Shown one piece after another: positions 17,239 through 26,175 of a DNA stretch of 64,000 nt. Source of the DNA: Bacteroidales bacterium UBA3743. Its GTDB lineage: Bacteria > Bacteroidota > Bacteroidia > Bacteroidales > Paludibacteraceae. Made by a program: the position numbers and the translations under genes. Each line of letters starts with the position of its first letter. The stretch's first letter is position 1. The stretch spans positions 40,337 to 104,336 of the forward strand of contig DFGT01000008.1 of NCBI GenBank assembly GCA_002371265.1, in the 5' to 3' direction. The notes beneath the pieces were generated by a model. That model was not told the DNA's origin. It saw nothing but the letters and a program-made list of their open reading frames with translations, and searched no databases.

Positions 17239-19401
17239 TCAATTGACATTTACAGATGACTTCCACAACCTATTAAACTCACCATTTTTATTTTGTAGTT
17301 CATCATAAGTTCCATACTCGGTAATTTTGCCTTCTTTCATAACATATATCGAGTCTGCATTTCTTATTGTACTAATTCGATGAGCTATCACAATTATAGT
17401 TTTACCATCACGACGTAAATCTTGTATTACAGACTGTACATACTGTTCAGACATCGAGTCGAGAGCTGAAGTAGCCTCATCTAAAATGAGAATTTCAGGA
17501 TTTTTGTATAAGGCTCTAGCTATTGCAAGACGCTGTTTCTGTCCACCAGAAAGCATAGAGCCATTTTCTCCTACTTGCGTGTTATAGCCTTGAGGAAGTT
17601 TTTCTATAAAATCTGACAAGCCAAGTTTTCGAGTCAAAGTTGCCACCCTTTCCAGATTCGGTTCATATTCGCCCAATGCGATGTTTTGGATAATTGTTCC
17701 AGAGAATAACGTTATCTGCTGTGGCACAGCGGAAATCAAAGTTCGTATACTTTGATTAGACAGGTCAGCAAGGATGTAATCTCCAACCGTGATTTTTCCA
17801 CTCTTTAAAGGATATAAATTCTGCAAGAGATTTGCGATTGTTGTTTTTCCACATCCGCTCTCACCAACAATAGCTGTCATTTGTCCACGTTTGAAACACA
17901 TATTCAGGTTGTCAAACATATCACGATTGGTACCATAAGAGAATTTCACATCAGAAAGGACAACATCGCCTACCATATCACGCTTCAGTTCTATTTTATC
18001 ACTCGTCTCTTCTCGTTCAAGATCCATGATTTCAAACAAACGATCAGCAGCAATCAAAGCGTCTTGAATGGATTTGTTCGACGTGATAAGAGAAGCCACA
18101 GGGGATGTAAAATAACCAACGATGGCATAAAAAGACATTAATTCACCAGCTGTGATATGTCCGTCAAGCACGAAATAGGAACCAGCCCATATCATAATCA
18201 CAGTAAAGAGACCAGAAATCAGTTCAGAGAAGCCACCTGCTATCATACCACACTTTCCCGAGCCGTATATAGAATATAGCATCTTCACAAAACGGTTTTC
18301 TGTTTTTTCATTTGCATAAGATTCAATGCCAAACTGTTTTATTGTTTTTTCAGCATTCAGAGATTCTACCAATTGGCTCTCAAGGCTAGCAGCGTCTTCC
18401 ATCACCTTACGCTCTATCTTTTTATTCCATTTGTCTGTTATAACGTAAAGTATTCCATAGAGAGGAATTACTATCAACATTATCAACGCAAGTTTCCAAT
18501 AATAGACAAACATCAAAGCAAAAGATAGAATAACGATAAGAAAATTTACAATCAATGATATTACAGTATCGTTTATAAAATTGCGAATCTTAACCGCGTC
18601 GCTTATTCTTGATGTGATTTCTCCTATCTGCATTGTGTCAAAAAAAGATTGCGGCAATTTAAGCAAATGCTTGTAGTAACCAAGGATTAAGTTTGCATCT
18701 ATCATCTGTCCTGTCCGCATAACAATGAATCCCTGAATCATACTGATTGAGAATTTCAAGATGACAATCAGCAGCATAGTAACACTTAAAAGATTTAGTA
18801 GGTTTGTATTTCCTCCGACCAAAACATAATCTGTTATTTTCTCTATATAAATGGAAGAAGACAATCCCAAAGCGGTATAGACAACTGCTCCAATCAGTGC
18901 CTGAAGCAATATGGACTTATGAGGCCATACGAGATTTTTGAATTTAGAAAATACAGAAACCGTTTCATCACGTTCCACAAAATCTGATTTTGGTTCTAGT
19001 AGGACAAGTGCACCACTCCATTCTTTTTTGAAATCATCTTTTTTCACCCATTCCATCGTACCATAACCTGGATCCATCATTTGTATCTTATCGTCTTTCT
19101 CTGCATAAAGTGCCACAAAATGATGATATTCCATATTATCATCCGTTCGACGAACGACATGAGCAATAGCTGGATATGGCAAAAAAGGCAGAGAGTCAAG
19201 ACTTCCCTTCACACCTTTCGCTTCAAACCCAATTTTCTCAGCTCCACGGACCAGTCCAAGAATATTAGTTCCATCTTTATCGGTAGATGCATATTGACGT
19301 ATGCGGGCTATAGGAATTCCAACATTGTAATGAGCTGATATAGACGCAAGACATGCAGCTCCACAGTCACGTATATCGTGTTGTTTTATAATCTTATCCA
19401 T
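17239..19401 (-). CDS. C39-peptidase ABC transporter for double-glycine peptides
   Basis: A 720-residue bacteriocin-type exporter. Residues 1-135 form a C39 cysteine peptidase with oxyanion Gln7, catalytic Cys13 (QHDIRDCGAACLAS), His94 (YHHFVAL) and Asp110 (MMDPGYG), which cuts leader peptides after Gly-Gly. A six-helix membrane domain follows (about 155-440). The ATPase domain (about 480-720) has Walker A GESGCGKTT, signature LSGGQKQRLAIARAL and Walker B ILILDEATSALD. All catalytic residues are present. It is the last gene of the run peptide-HExxH protein-TolC-HlyD-ABC, 33 bp after the HlyD gene, and would process and export the three GG peptides encoded at 22742-26563. Confidence 0.95.
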   Translation of the reverse strand: MDKIIKQHDIRDCGAACLASISAHYNVGIPIARIRQYASTDKDGTNILGLVRGAEKIGFEAKGVKGSLDSLPFLPYPAIAHVVRRTDDNMEYHHFVALYAEKDDKIQMMDPGYGTMEWVKKDDFKKEWSGALVLLEPKSDFVERDETVSVFSKFKNLVWPHKSILLQALIGAVVYTALGLSSSIYIEKITDYVLVGGNTNLLNLLSVTMLLIVILKFSISMIQGFIVMRTGQMIDANLILGYYKHLLKLPQSFFDTMQIGEITSRISDAVKIRNFINDTVISLIVNFLIVILSFALMFVYYWKLALIMLIVIPLYGILYVITDKWNKKIERKVMEDAASLESQLVESLNAEKTIKQFGIESYANEKTENRFVKMLYSIYGSGKCGMIAGGFSELISGLFTVIMIWAGSYFVLDGHITAGELMSFYAIVGYFTSPVASLITSNKSIQDALIAADRLFEIMDLEREETSDKIELKRDMVGDVVLSDVKFSYGTNRDMFDNLNMCFKRGQMTAIVGESGCGKTTIANLLQNLYPLKSGKITVGDYILADLSNQSIRTLISAVPQQITLFSGTIIQNIALGEYEPNLERVATLTRKLGLSDFIEKLPQGYNTQVGENGSMLSGGQKQRLAIARALYKNPEILILDEATSALDSMSEQYVQSVIQDLRRDGKTIIVIAHRISTIRNADSIYVMKEGKITEYGTYDELQNKNGEFNRLWKSSVNVN

Positions 19402-19434
19402 AAAAATCCAAACAGTAATCTATTGTTTCAAAAA

Positions 19435-20580
19435 TCAACTGACTTTCGACAATTTCGGATTGAACCAATCATCAATTTTGTCGAATAAGAGTTGCCATAA
19501 AGTTCTTTTAGTCACCAGAAATCTTCCATTAAGAGTCATGCCTTTTCTAATATTTACTGTATATCCATTTTTAAGAGAAAGAGAAGTGTCTTTCATCCAG
19601 CAACGTACGATGAAGAATGTTCTATCTTCTTGTATGGTGACATTTTTATCTATATCATAAACAATTGCATGCCCGACGCCCCACTGGTTATAATTGAAAG
19701 CATCATATTGCAACGTCACTTCCTGATTTTTTTCTATAAAACCTACATCCATAGGCTCCACATAGCACTCCACTATAAGATTATCTTCTGGGGTTATTGT
19801 CGCAACAGTCTGTCCAGCATTTATGTATGAATTGTTTTGTATCTGAATATCAGTGACGAGTGTTCCACTTATTGGAGCCTCAACAACATAGTTCGTAAGC
19901 TCTGACTTAATTCTGTTGACATCACCCTCCATATTAATTTTTTGTTCTTCTAGTTGTTTCTTTATCTTCTGCCAATCCGCATTTTGCTGACTCTTAAACG
20001 ATTTTATATTCAACTCATTAGCGATGAATTCATCTTTAATCCTGTTGTAATCAAAATCAGAAACCAAACCCATTTTAAGTCCTTCTGCCGCACGGTTTAA
20101 TTCACGTTCATATTGTCTGCTTTTGACATTTAAGTCTTCAAGTCGGCTTTGATATTCCATCCATTCTCCTCTATAAAGGGATGTGATCAGACGACATTTG
20201 TTTTTATTATCATCCGTCAGCACATCCAGATCGGCAAGTCTTTCCCTTATATCATTTAAAACACTGACATTTGCCTGTAGTTGTTCATTGATATTAGACA
20301 TTTCCACGACGAGAAGGGTATCTCCCTTTATTACCGCCTGATTGTTAATCACATTTGCTTTTTTAACACGTCCACTCACAATAGGGGTGACATGTATATT
20401 ATTGTTCAAAGGACGTACTATGCCACGACTTTGGCTCGTGATATCAACTTCTATTATCGGCAAAGAAATTCCGACAACAACAACGACAGCAAGGAGCAGT
20501 TTATAAATCAAATAATTGTTTTTACTATATCTTGCATTGAGCACGCTCACTGTATTCTCTATCTCAAAAGGGAGTTGCAT
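19435..20580 (-). CDS. HlyD-family periplasmic adaptor
   Basis: A 381-residue membrane-fusion protein. One transmembrane helix (about 27-46) is followed by a split lipoyl-like domain (SGRVKKANVINNQAVIKGDTLLVVE near 70-95, and VVEAPISGTLVTDIQIQNNS near 230) with a long coiled-coil hairpin between (about 100-225), then a beta-barrel region containing ECYVEPMDVGFIEKNQEVTL. It bridges the inner-membrane ABC exporter and the outer-membrane channel of a type I secretion system. It begins 1 nt after the TolC-type gene ends, indicating coupled expression. Confidence 0.92.
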   Translation of the reverse strand: MQLPFEIENTVSVLNARYSKNNYLIYKLLLAVVVVVGISLPIIEVDITSQSRGIVRPLNNNIHVTPIVSGRVKKANVINNQAVIKGDTLLVVEMSNINEQLQANVSVLNDIRERLADLDVLTDDNKNKCRLITSLYRGEWMEYQSRLEDLNVKSRQYERELNRAAEGLKMGLVSDFDYNRIKDEFIANELNIKSFKSQQNADWQKIKKQLEEQKINMEGDVNRIKSELTNYVVEAPISGTLVTDIQIQNNSYINAGQTVATITPEDNLIVECYVEPMDVGFIEKNQEVTLQYDAFNYNQWGVGHAIVYDIDKNVTIQEDRTFFIVRCWMKDTSLSLKNGYTVNIRKGMTLNGRFLVTKRTLWQLLFDKIDDWFNPKLSKVS

Positions 20581-20581
20581 T

Positions 20582-21883
20582 TTATTCTAAATAAATATTA
20601 AGCTTTGCATTCTTATACTCCAGCTGACATTTGGACTGAGCCAATTGCAGCGATGTGGATATATAATTGTTTTTATATACATTAAGTTCATAGCTCGCTA
20701 TATTACCAAGTTTATAGTCCACCAGAGCCATTTGATACTCTTCATTTGCTAACGACAGCAACTTGTTGAGTCGATTTACCGATTCTACACCATGTTTTAT
20801 ATCAAGAATAATGGTTTCGATTTCATTTTTAACGTTTTCTTTTACCTTAGAAATAGTTTCTTTGCTTTGATTTATTTTTATATCTTTTTTTTTCAATTTA
20901 ACTTTTGTTTCCAAACGACTGAATATAGGGACTTTGACATCAACACCTATCTGACCATACATATTATGTTTCCATTGTTCTGCGATGTCTGGATTTTCAT
21001 TTCTCAAATTCTTTACAGCAGACGTACCCGTGCTTGCATTGAAAAAGACAGAAGGCATTCGTTCCCTTTTGATACTTTTTATCTCTTTTTCCGATGCTGC
21101 AAGCAACAATGATTCCATTGTTATATATGGATGTTTCTCAAAAACAGACTCCACAATATTTTCAATGCTTTTATTTTCCACATGATGGAATGCAGTGTCA
21201 ATACTTAGGTCACCTTCATAATTCATTGCCTTTTTCAAATCAAACAAAGCCATCGACACATTATCCTGCTCCATCTGTCTGTTATGGACATCCTGTTCAA
21301 GATTCAATTGAGCATCTATAACATCCTTCTTCGCCTTTCTTCCAAGGTTAAAAAGTTTTTGAGTCATAACGTATGTGGAATCTTGCAATATTGATTTCTC
21401 CACTGCTATTTTATGTTTTAATTGAGTCAAAGCGAGAGTGTAATATTTGTCAAGCACATCAAGTTTCACCTGTAGTTTTCTGTAATCCGACTCAGCTTTT
21501 GTCGCTTCCGCATTAATTCTATACACATCTCTTGAATTACGGTCGGTCTCTTCCGTCCAAATCGGGAGCGACATTTGCAAAGAGGCTTGATTATTATAAT
21601 TGTTCGCATGTAGATAGTCGACGCTGCCACTACCGTCTGACACAGGTTCATATCCAGAAGTCAGGCTGTTGCCTATCTGAGCATATACCGATGGCAGACG
21701 CGAATGTCGTTTTGCCTTCAAATCACAATATGCATCCTGAATCTGCAAATCACCGACATTCACATCATGGTTGTGCGAAAGGGCATAGTCGATGCAATCC
21801 TGCAAAGAGAATGAGTTTTGAGATGAGACTCCATGAGCGACAAAAGCAAAAATCAGACACAAAAAATTGATTTTAGATTTCAT
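20582..21883 (-). CDS. TolC-family outer-membrane channel
   Basis: A 433-residue protein with signal peptide (hydrophobic residues 5-20, cleavage near VSSQ). It starts FSLQDCIDYALSHNHDV, the usual beginning of outer-membrane efflux proteins, and contains two long heptad-rich OEP repeats with a typical second-repeat segment (VDVKVPIFSRLETKVKLKK). It forms the trimeric exit duct for the C39 transporter and HlyD adaptor encoded directly downstream. It begins 39 bp after the HExxH gene stop. Confidence 0.93.
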   Translation of the reverse strand: MKSKINFLCLIFAFVAHGVSSQNSFSLQDCIDYALSHNHDVNVGDLQIQDAYCDLKAKRHSRLPSVYAQIGNSLTSGYEPVSDGSGSVDYLHANNYNNQASLQMSLPIWTEETDRNSRDVYRINAEATKAESDYRKLQVKLDVLDKYYTLALTQLKHKIAVEKSILQDSTYVMTQKLFNLGRKAKKDVIDAQLNLEQDVHNRQMEQDNVSMALFDLKKAMNYEGDLSIDTAFHHVENKSIENIVESVFEKHPYITMESLLLAASEKEIKSIKRERMPSVFFNASTGTSAVKNLRNENPDIAEQWKHNMYGQIGVDVKVPIFSRLETKVKLKKKDIKINQSKETISKVKENVKNEIETIILDIKHGVESVNRLNKLLSLANEEYQMALVDYKLGNIASYELNVYKNNYISTSLQLAQSKCQLEYKNAKLNIYLE

Positions 21884-21922
21884 TTACATATATTTATTTC
21901 ATAAGTAAGACAAAACTTAAAT

Positions 21923-22648
21923 TCATTGCTCAAATGCCCTATATTCTCCGCTTCGCAAAGCCTCACGTATTTCATCGTCAAGTTTGTCTGTATCATATTT
22001 CGTCTCCCAATACTCATCTTCTGGAATGCCTTTGTGGCGAAGAAGATAATCGGTGCGGAGACGGCCAAGGAAATAAAAGAAACCTATATCTGTATCATCT
22101 TCTATACTTTGAAGAAATTTATCGTTAAACTCATAAATATCTGGATAAAAAGGATTTGAATGAAACTCTGCGAACCCTTCACTTTTCCATTTTTCATCTT
22201 TACTTCTTCCATATTTATCATATTCGTAAGAATGAACCAATTCATGTATTATGATTGATATATTTTGTTTCTTAGAAAAATCATAACTTATAAACGAACA
22301 TGCATATCCAATGTTTACTCCCCCATATAAATCTGAAGATATTGAATGATATTTAACAGATTCACTTAAATTGCGAAAAAAGATCAAATCAATTCTATGG
22401 GTTATTGTGAGATTTGCCTTTTTTAAGAACACCAAAACACTATCTATTGTTTCTTGTATGCCTTCCAATTCATCATCGTTATATAATCTGCTGGTATAGA
22501 CAAAAACATTTTCTTTCTGGTATTTTAAGCATGTATTACTTTTCCAATAATGAGACATAAAAATTGGGGCAAAAATCTTTAACATAATATGAACACAGAT
22601 AGTTAAAGAAATAAATACAATAACTATAGTCAATACTCTTCTTCTCAT
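21923..22648 (-). CDS. Membrane-anchored HExxH (gluzincin-like) protein, cassette C
   Basis: A 241-residue protein with one N-terminal transmembrane helix (about 5-30), the rest probably outside the cytoplasm. It has a zinc-protease motif HELVH (His135, Glu136, His139) and a downstream candidate third ligand Glu157 in WKSEGFAEF, as in gluzincin or peptidase-MA-like proteins. The last 50 residues (LGRLRTDYLLRHKGIPEDEY, ending ALRSGEYRAFEQ) are almost identical to the two neighbours at 23126 and 25180 although the rest has diverged. It lies between a GG peptide and the export genes. Possible roles: peptide maturation, self-protection, or surface processing; none is shown by sequence. Confidence 0.7.
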   Translation of the reverse strand: MRRRVLTIVIVFISLTICVHIMLKIFAPIFMSHYWKSNTCLKYQKENVFVYTSRLYNDDELEGIQETIDSVLVFLKKANLTITHRIDLIFFRNLSESVKYHSISSDLYGGVNIGYACSFISYDFSKKQNISIIIHELVHSYEYDKYGRSKDEKWKSEGFAEFHSNPFYPDIYEFNDKFLQSIEDDTDIGFFYFLGRLRTDYLLRHKGIPEDEYWETKYDTDKLDDEIREALRSGEYRAFEQ

Positions 22649-22689
22649 TTAAATTATATCAAAAACATCCTTTCTTATTTACATTTAAT

Positions 22690-22724
22690 AGTGGAACAAA
22701 ACAGACGTGTCTCTTTGTTCCACT
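22690..22724 (-). other. Intercistronic hairpin, cassette C
   Basis: A perfect 11-bp inverted repeat (AGTGGAACAAA 22690-22700 with 22714-22724), 13-nt loop, between the peptide gene and its HExxH gene. No U-tract follows, so it is more likely an mRNA processing, stabilising or partial-termination element. The same position in the other cassettes holds hairpins of different sequence. Confidence 0.75.
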
Positions 22725-22741
22725 TTTGATATTAATATCAA

Positions 22742-22942
22742 TTAATAGACATTGCAACAAGGGCAATAGTCACATCCAAACCAATCATCATCACAACAAC
22801 ACACATTACCTCGTTGTATTTTATATCCATATTTGTATTCAACATACAAATCAAGGACATCCCAAAACGACCATCCTCCATTAACATCTCTCATTTCCTG
22901 CTCAGTCATTTCTACCAAGCCAAGATCACTTAAATTTCTCAT
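22742..22942 (-). CDS. Double-glycine Cys-rich secreted peptide C
   Basis: A 66-residue precursor. Residues 1-23 form the leader (MRNLSDLGLVEMTEQEMRD then VNGG), typical of the Bacteroidales GG-leader peptides cut by C39 transporters. The predicted 43-residue core begins WSFWDVLDLY and ends with a Cys cluster (VCCCDDDWFGCDYCPCCNVY), eight Cys in all, suggesting disulfides or metal binding. It lies first in the operon that contains the exporter. Activity is unknown; bacteriocin-like or signalling peptides are the usual expectation. Confidence 0.85.
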   Translation of the reverse strand: MRNLSDLGLVEMTEQEMRDVNGGWSFWDVLDLYVEYKYGYKIQRGNVCCCDDDWFGCDYCPCCNVY

Positions 22943-23078
22943 TTTTAATTGATTTTAATTTTTCGCAGACGTTATTTCTCTTCCTGTCCACATTCAGAAT
23001 AGTCTTTGTTTTAACGTTAAATTTTGACGTTGCAAAAATGGGAAGAATTCCATCTCCGACAAATACCCAACAATTGTT
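22943..23078 (-). promoter_or_regulatory. Conserved promoter and 5' leader, cassette C
   Basis: On the minus strand TTTG (23060-23063), 19 bp, CATTTTTG (23033-23040), giving an untranslated leader of about 80 nt before the ATG at 22942. The leader is almost identical to those at 24998 and 26564, including the palindrome TTAACGTTAA and an upstream AACAATTGTT palindrome (23069-23078). Confidence 0.75.
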
Positions 23079-23125
23079 ATTTTATCATTTATTCCGACAT
23101 TAGTTGCGTTTGTCACATTCTCGTC

Positions 23126-23980
23126 TCATTGCTCAAATGCCCTATATTCTCCGCTTTGCAAAGCCTCACGTATCTCATCGTCTAGTTTGTCTGTATCATA
23201 TTCCGTCTCCCAATACTCATCTTCTGGAATGCCTTTGTAGCGAAGAAGATAGTCGGTGCGGAGACGGTAACGGAACATACCGTATATGTTTTTCCAGAGT
23301 CCTTGGAGTACAGTGATGTTTCCATCGGATATTTTTCTTTCTAAGAAAAGTTTTTTTGATATTTCAGGATTGGCGACGGAATATCCTGCCGTATATGCTG
23401 AGTATCCTTTTATTTTCCATGGTTCATACGTGATGGTCTTCTTCCATTTCCAAAATCCAAGTTTTTCTCTGATATACGAATAGGTGATTACAGCCACAAA
23501 ATAATCACGTTTATCGACATTGTCCATTTCTGGATATGCCCGTGAAGTATCTCTTTTTTCAGTAACATATTCAATCAGGAAATCAGGTTCTATTTCATCA
23601 GCTGTCCTAAGATCCCGTTTTTTCTGATACTCATTATTGCTGTTGCACAGATAAATCTTATAGTCGCAGCTGTCGAGTTTGCCCAATGATGATAGTTTGT
23701 CTAATGCAGGTTGCAGCTTCGCCATATCAGCTATTTTCTTTTCTTCCGAGCAACTGTCTGAAAACAAGACAGTCACACCTCCTCTTTTATAGTATTCCGT
23801 CATGTCCTCAGAAAACAAATATCTGTTCTTGCAATATCCGAATAAAAGAAACAATGCGTAAATGCCGATTGCGGCAGGGACGGCACGATCCAGAAATCTA
23901 TCTACTTTTTTCCCAGCATTCAAAATCTTGGATAAATTCATTTTCCAGTTCAATTTAGAAATTTTCAAATTTATATTCAT
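23126..23980 (-). CDS. Membrane-anchored pseudoprotease-like protein (HExxH lost)
   Basis: A 284-residue paralogue of the HExxH proteins: one transmembrane helix (about 34-50) and the same conserved 50-residue C-terminus (RLRTDYLLRYKGIPEDEY to RAFEQ). Aligning its KLGF and WKIKGYSAY segments with the neighbours places Ala163-Tyr167 (AVITY) where HExxH should be and Lys191 where the third ligand Glu should be. All expected zinc ligands are therefore absent. Its start overlaps the 259-residue active-type gene by 26 bp, so the two are translationally coupled and may form a catalytic/non-catalytic pair. An alternative start is Met14. Confidence 0.72.
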   Translation of the reverse strand: MNINLKISKLNWKMNLSKILNAGKKVDRFLDRAVPAAIGIYALFLLFGYCKNRYLFSEDMTEYYKRGGVTVLFSDSCSEEKKIADMAKLQPALDKLSSLGKLDSCDYKIYLCNSNNEYQKKRDLRTADEIEPDFLIEYVTEKRDTSRAYPEMDNVDKRDYFVAVITYSYIREKLGFWKWKKTITYEPWKIKGYSAYTAGYSVANPEISKKLFLERKISDGNITVLQGLWKNIYGMFRYRLRTDYLLRYKGIPEDEYWETEYDTDKLDDEIREALQSGEYRAFEQ

Positions 23981-24734
23981 TGTTTTTTATTGCTTGTCTA
24001 ATTTCATTGTCAAGTTTGTCGATGTCGTAATATGAATTCCAATACTCATCTTCAGAAATCCCCTTATGGCGGATGAGATAGTCGGTGCGGAGATGTCCGA
24101 GGAAATAATCTGTATAGAATGTTGAAGAATCTGGATAATTGTTCTCAAACTTGTTCATTTCTTCTGAGACTTTTATATTCGTTCTCCCTGCGATATAATC
24201 GGAAAAACCTTCAATCTTCCAATCACATAACACTCTGTTATAAAGATATTTTAAGAATCCCAATTTTTTGTATTCGTAAACATGTGTAAGTTCATGAGCC
24301 ATTGTTTCAGATAAATCTCTGATAGAACCATAATTACTTATTTTGTTTTCTACAAGAGATGCGGAGCAATACATCATGAAATTTAGATATGCATGTGTTT
24401 TTGCGTGATTATCGGTCATGTAGTATAGAGACTTTCTGTCCCACTCATCATTGGTGTAATAAAAATAGGCGTTTATATTCCATCCGCTTTCTGTAATATT
24501 TTTCCCTTTAAGTCTTTGTATGGCTTCATCTACAATGTGGCGTATATAAACGGAATCTTTTTCCTCCTTCGTGTATGATTTGCTGATGTAGATATTTATT
24601 CCATGAGAACTAAGTTCGAAATTAGTCCCGATTCGTAAATACCAATTCATAATTGGCTCGATTGAGAAAATTAAAATTATAAAATATAGAGTTTGCCGAA
24701 CGAATTTATATCTCAGTATGCCTTTAACAGTCAT
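23955..24734 (-). CDS. Membrane-anchored HExxH (gluzincin-like) protein, cassette B
   Basis: A 259-residue protein with one transmembrane helix (about 14-32). Motif HELTH (His147, Glu148, His151) is followed by WKIEGFSDY with Glu175 as candidate third zinc ligand. The C-terminus follows the shared pattern (GHLRTDYLIRHKGISEDEYW) but is more diverged than the other three and ends NNEYKFENF. It lies downstream of GG peptide B and overlaps the pseudoprotease-like gene. A remnant of a close paralogue's N-terminus is at 26176-26280. Confidence 0.7.
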   Translation of the reverse strand: MTVKGILRYKFVRQTLYFIILIFSIEPIMNWYLRIGTNFELSSHGINIYISKSYTKEEKDSVYIRHIVDEAIQRLKGKNITESGWNINAYFYYTNDEWDRKSLYYMTDNHAKTHAYLNFMMYCSASLVENKISNYGSIRDLSETMAHELTHVYEYKKLGFLKYLYNRVLCDWKIEGFSDYIAGRTNIKVSEEMNKFENNYPDSSTFYTDYFLGHLRTDYLIRHKGISEDEYWNSYYDIDKLDNEIRQAIKNNEYKFENF

Positions 24735-24752
24735 TATATTTTTTTTAGTAAT

Positions 24753-24795
24753 GTGATGCGATTGTAAATCATGAAAAGAAATACTATCGCATCAC
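24753..24795 (-). other. Intercistronic hairpin, cassette B
   Basis: A perfect 10-bp inverted repeat (GTGATGCGAT 24753-24762 with 24786-24795), 23-nt loop, between peptide B and its HExxH gene. No U-tract follows directly on the minus strand. Equivalent in position, but not in sequence, to the hairpins at 22690 and 26294. Confidence 0.75.
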
Positions 24796-24805
24796 AAGGT
24801 TAAGA

Positions 24806-24997
24806 TTAGTGGTATTTCATGCTTTCAAGACAACTATCGCAATAGCCTGTATCACAAGTACATCTTCTTGTGTCTCCAGAAGCAATAAGTGCAAAACCAG
24901 CAATTAAAGCCCATCCCCACCATGCGAATCCACCATTCACTTCTCTCATTTCCTGCTCAGTCATTTCCACCAAGCCAAGATTACTTAAATTTCTCAT
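24806..24997 (-). CDS. Double-glycine Cys-rich secreted peptide B
   Basis: A 63-residue precursor with leader MRNLSNLGLVEMTEQEMRE then VNGG (residues 1-23). The 40-residue core starts with a hydrophobic stretch (FAWWGWALIAGFALIA) that could insert in membranes and ends with CTCDTGYCDSCLESMKYH, four Cys. The ending is nearly shared with peptide A (26345), while peptide C ends differently. Export by the C39 transporter at 17239 is inferred from the leader. Confidence 0.85.
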   Translation of the reverse strand: MRNLSNLGLVEMTEQEMREVNGGFAWWGWALIAGFALIASGDTRRCTCDTGYCDSCLESMKYH

Positions 24998-25130
24998 TTT
25001 TAATTGATTTTAATTTTTCGCAGACGTTATTTCTCTTCCTGTCTACATTCAGAATAGTCTTTGTTTTAACGTTAAATTTTGACGGTGCAAAGTTGGGAAG
25101 AAATCCGTCTATAGCAAACACCCAATAATT
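24998..25130 (-). promoter_or_regulatory. Conserved promoter and 5' leader, cassette B
   Basis: On the minus strand TTTG (25115-25118), 19 bp, CAACTTTG (25088-25095), then a leader of about 80 nt to the ATG at 24997. It differs from the cassette C leader at only about two positions. Confidence 0.75.
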
Positions 25131-25179
25131 GTTATTTTATCATTTGCGATGCAATTAGTTGTTTTTTTACAATTCTATT

Positions 25180-26049
25180 TCATTGCTCAAACGCCTTATA
25201 TTCACCGCTTCGCAAAGCCTCTCGTATCTCGTCGTCAAGTTTGTCTGTGTCATATTCCGTCTCCCAATACTCATCTTCTGGAATGCCTTTGTAGCGGAGA
25301 AGATAGTCGGTGCGGAGACGACCAAAGAAATATAAAATAGCTCGTTCTACAATATAACCTTCAACATCCTCGATATACCCATTATCTCCTTCAATAAAAA
25401 GTTCTATTCCTTTATCCACTTTCAATAAAGATTTTTCTGAAACATAATCCGCAAAGCCCTCTATCTTCCATTTTTTATCTTTGGAATACTCACAAAACCT
25501 AAAAAAACCAAGTTTTTCATATTCATATATATGGCATATTTCATGGGCGATTGTGCTGGAAGCTGGATTTATAGAAAAACAATCATACTTTTCAATCCAA
25601 TCATCCCCATCAAATACATCATCACAAAATCGAGCTGCGGAAAACAAGGATATTCGGCCAATGGTATAAGTAGAAGCTTTGGCGTCACTGTTAGCTCCAA
25701 AAGAATTTACCTTAGAGTCATATTTTTCCATGTAGTAATAAAATACCAAATCAATACTTTTTTCACAAGATATTCCTTTTTCACGCAACAAAGCTAAGCT
25801 TCGATCCAAAACAGGATGTAGACATGCCGTATCAGCTTTCGGATAATCAGAATCGAAATAAACGGATATTCTATTTTTTTCATAAACTTTTTCCGTATTC
25901 CATTTGTAATATTGTATACGTATAAACACATAGGAGCCAATAGCAATGCCAATAAAAGCATTGACTCCAAGATAAATATAAAAAAGTTTTTTCAAAAACT
26001 TTAAGAAAACATTCAAAGCCTTATATACTTTCTCTTTCACTACAATCAT
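25180..26049 (-). CDS. Membrane-anchored HExxH (gluzincin-like) protein, cassette A
   Basis: A 289-residue protein with one transmembrane helix (about 22-46). Motif HEICH (His169, Glu170, His173) is followed by WKIEGFADY with Glu197 as third zinc ligand. The last 45 residues (LRTDYLLRYKGIPEDEYW to SGEYKAFEQ) match those of the cassette C protein and the pseudoprotease nearly exactly at protein and DNA level. It is the only intact membrane protein left in cassette A; a truncated gene separates it from peptide A. Confidence 0.7.
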   Translation of the reverse strand: MIVVKEKVYKALNVFLKFLKKLFYIYLGVNAFIGIAIGSYVFIRIQYYKWNTEKVYEKNRISVYFDSDYPKADTACLHPVLDRSLALLREKGISCEKSIDLVFYYYMEKYDSKVNSFGANSDAKASTYTIGRISLFSAARFCDDVFDGDDWIEKYDCFSINPASSTIAHEICHIYEYEKLGFFRFCEYSKDKKWKIEGFADYVSEKSLLKVDKGIELFIEGDNGYIEDVEGYIVERAILYFFGRLRTDYLLRYKGIPEDEYWETEYDTDKLDDEIREALRSGEYKAFEQ

Positions 26050-26061
26050 TATTTTATGAAG

Positions 26062-26090
26062 TGTGTATCAAAATTGGAGTTTGACACACA
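26062..26090 (-). other. Hairpin upstream of the 289-residue HExxH gene
   Basis: An inverted repeat of 11 bp with one mismatch (TGTGTATCAAA 26062-26072 with TTTGACACACA 26080-26090), 7-nt loop, 13 bp before the start at 26049. It occupies the place that the other cassettes' hairpins hold before a membrane-protein gene. Confidence 0.6.
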
Positions 26091-26175
26091 TTTTTATATT
26101 CTAATTAATTCACCTATGGATAACAACCCCTCTCTATGTTAGAGAATATTATATACATTCTAAAACCAAGTCAAA

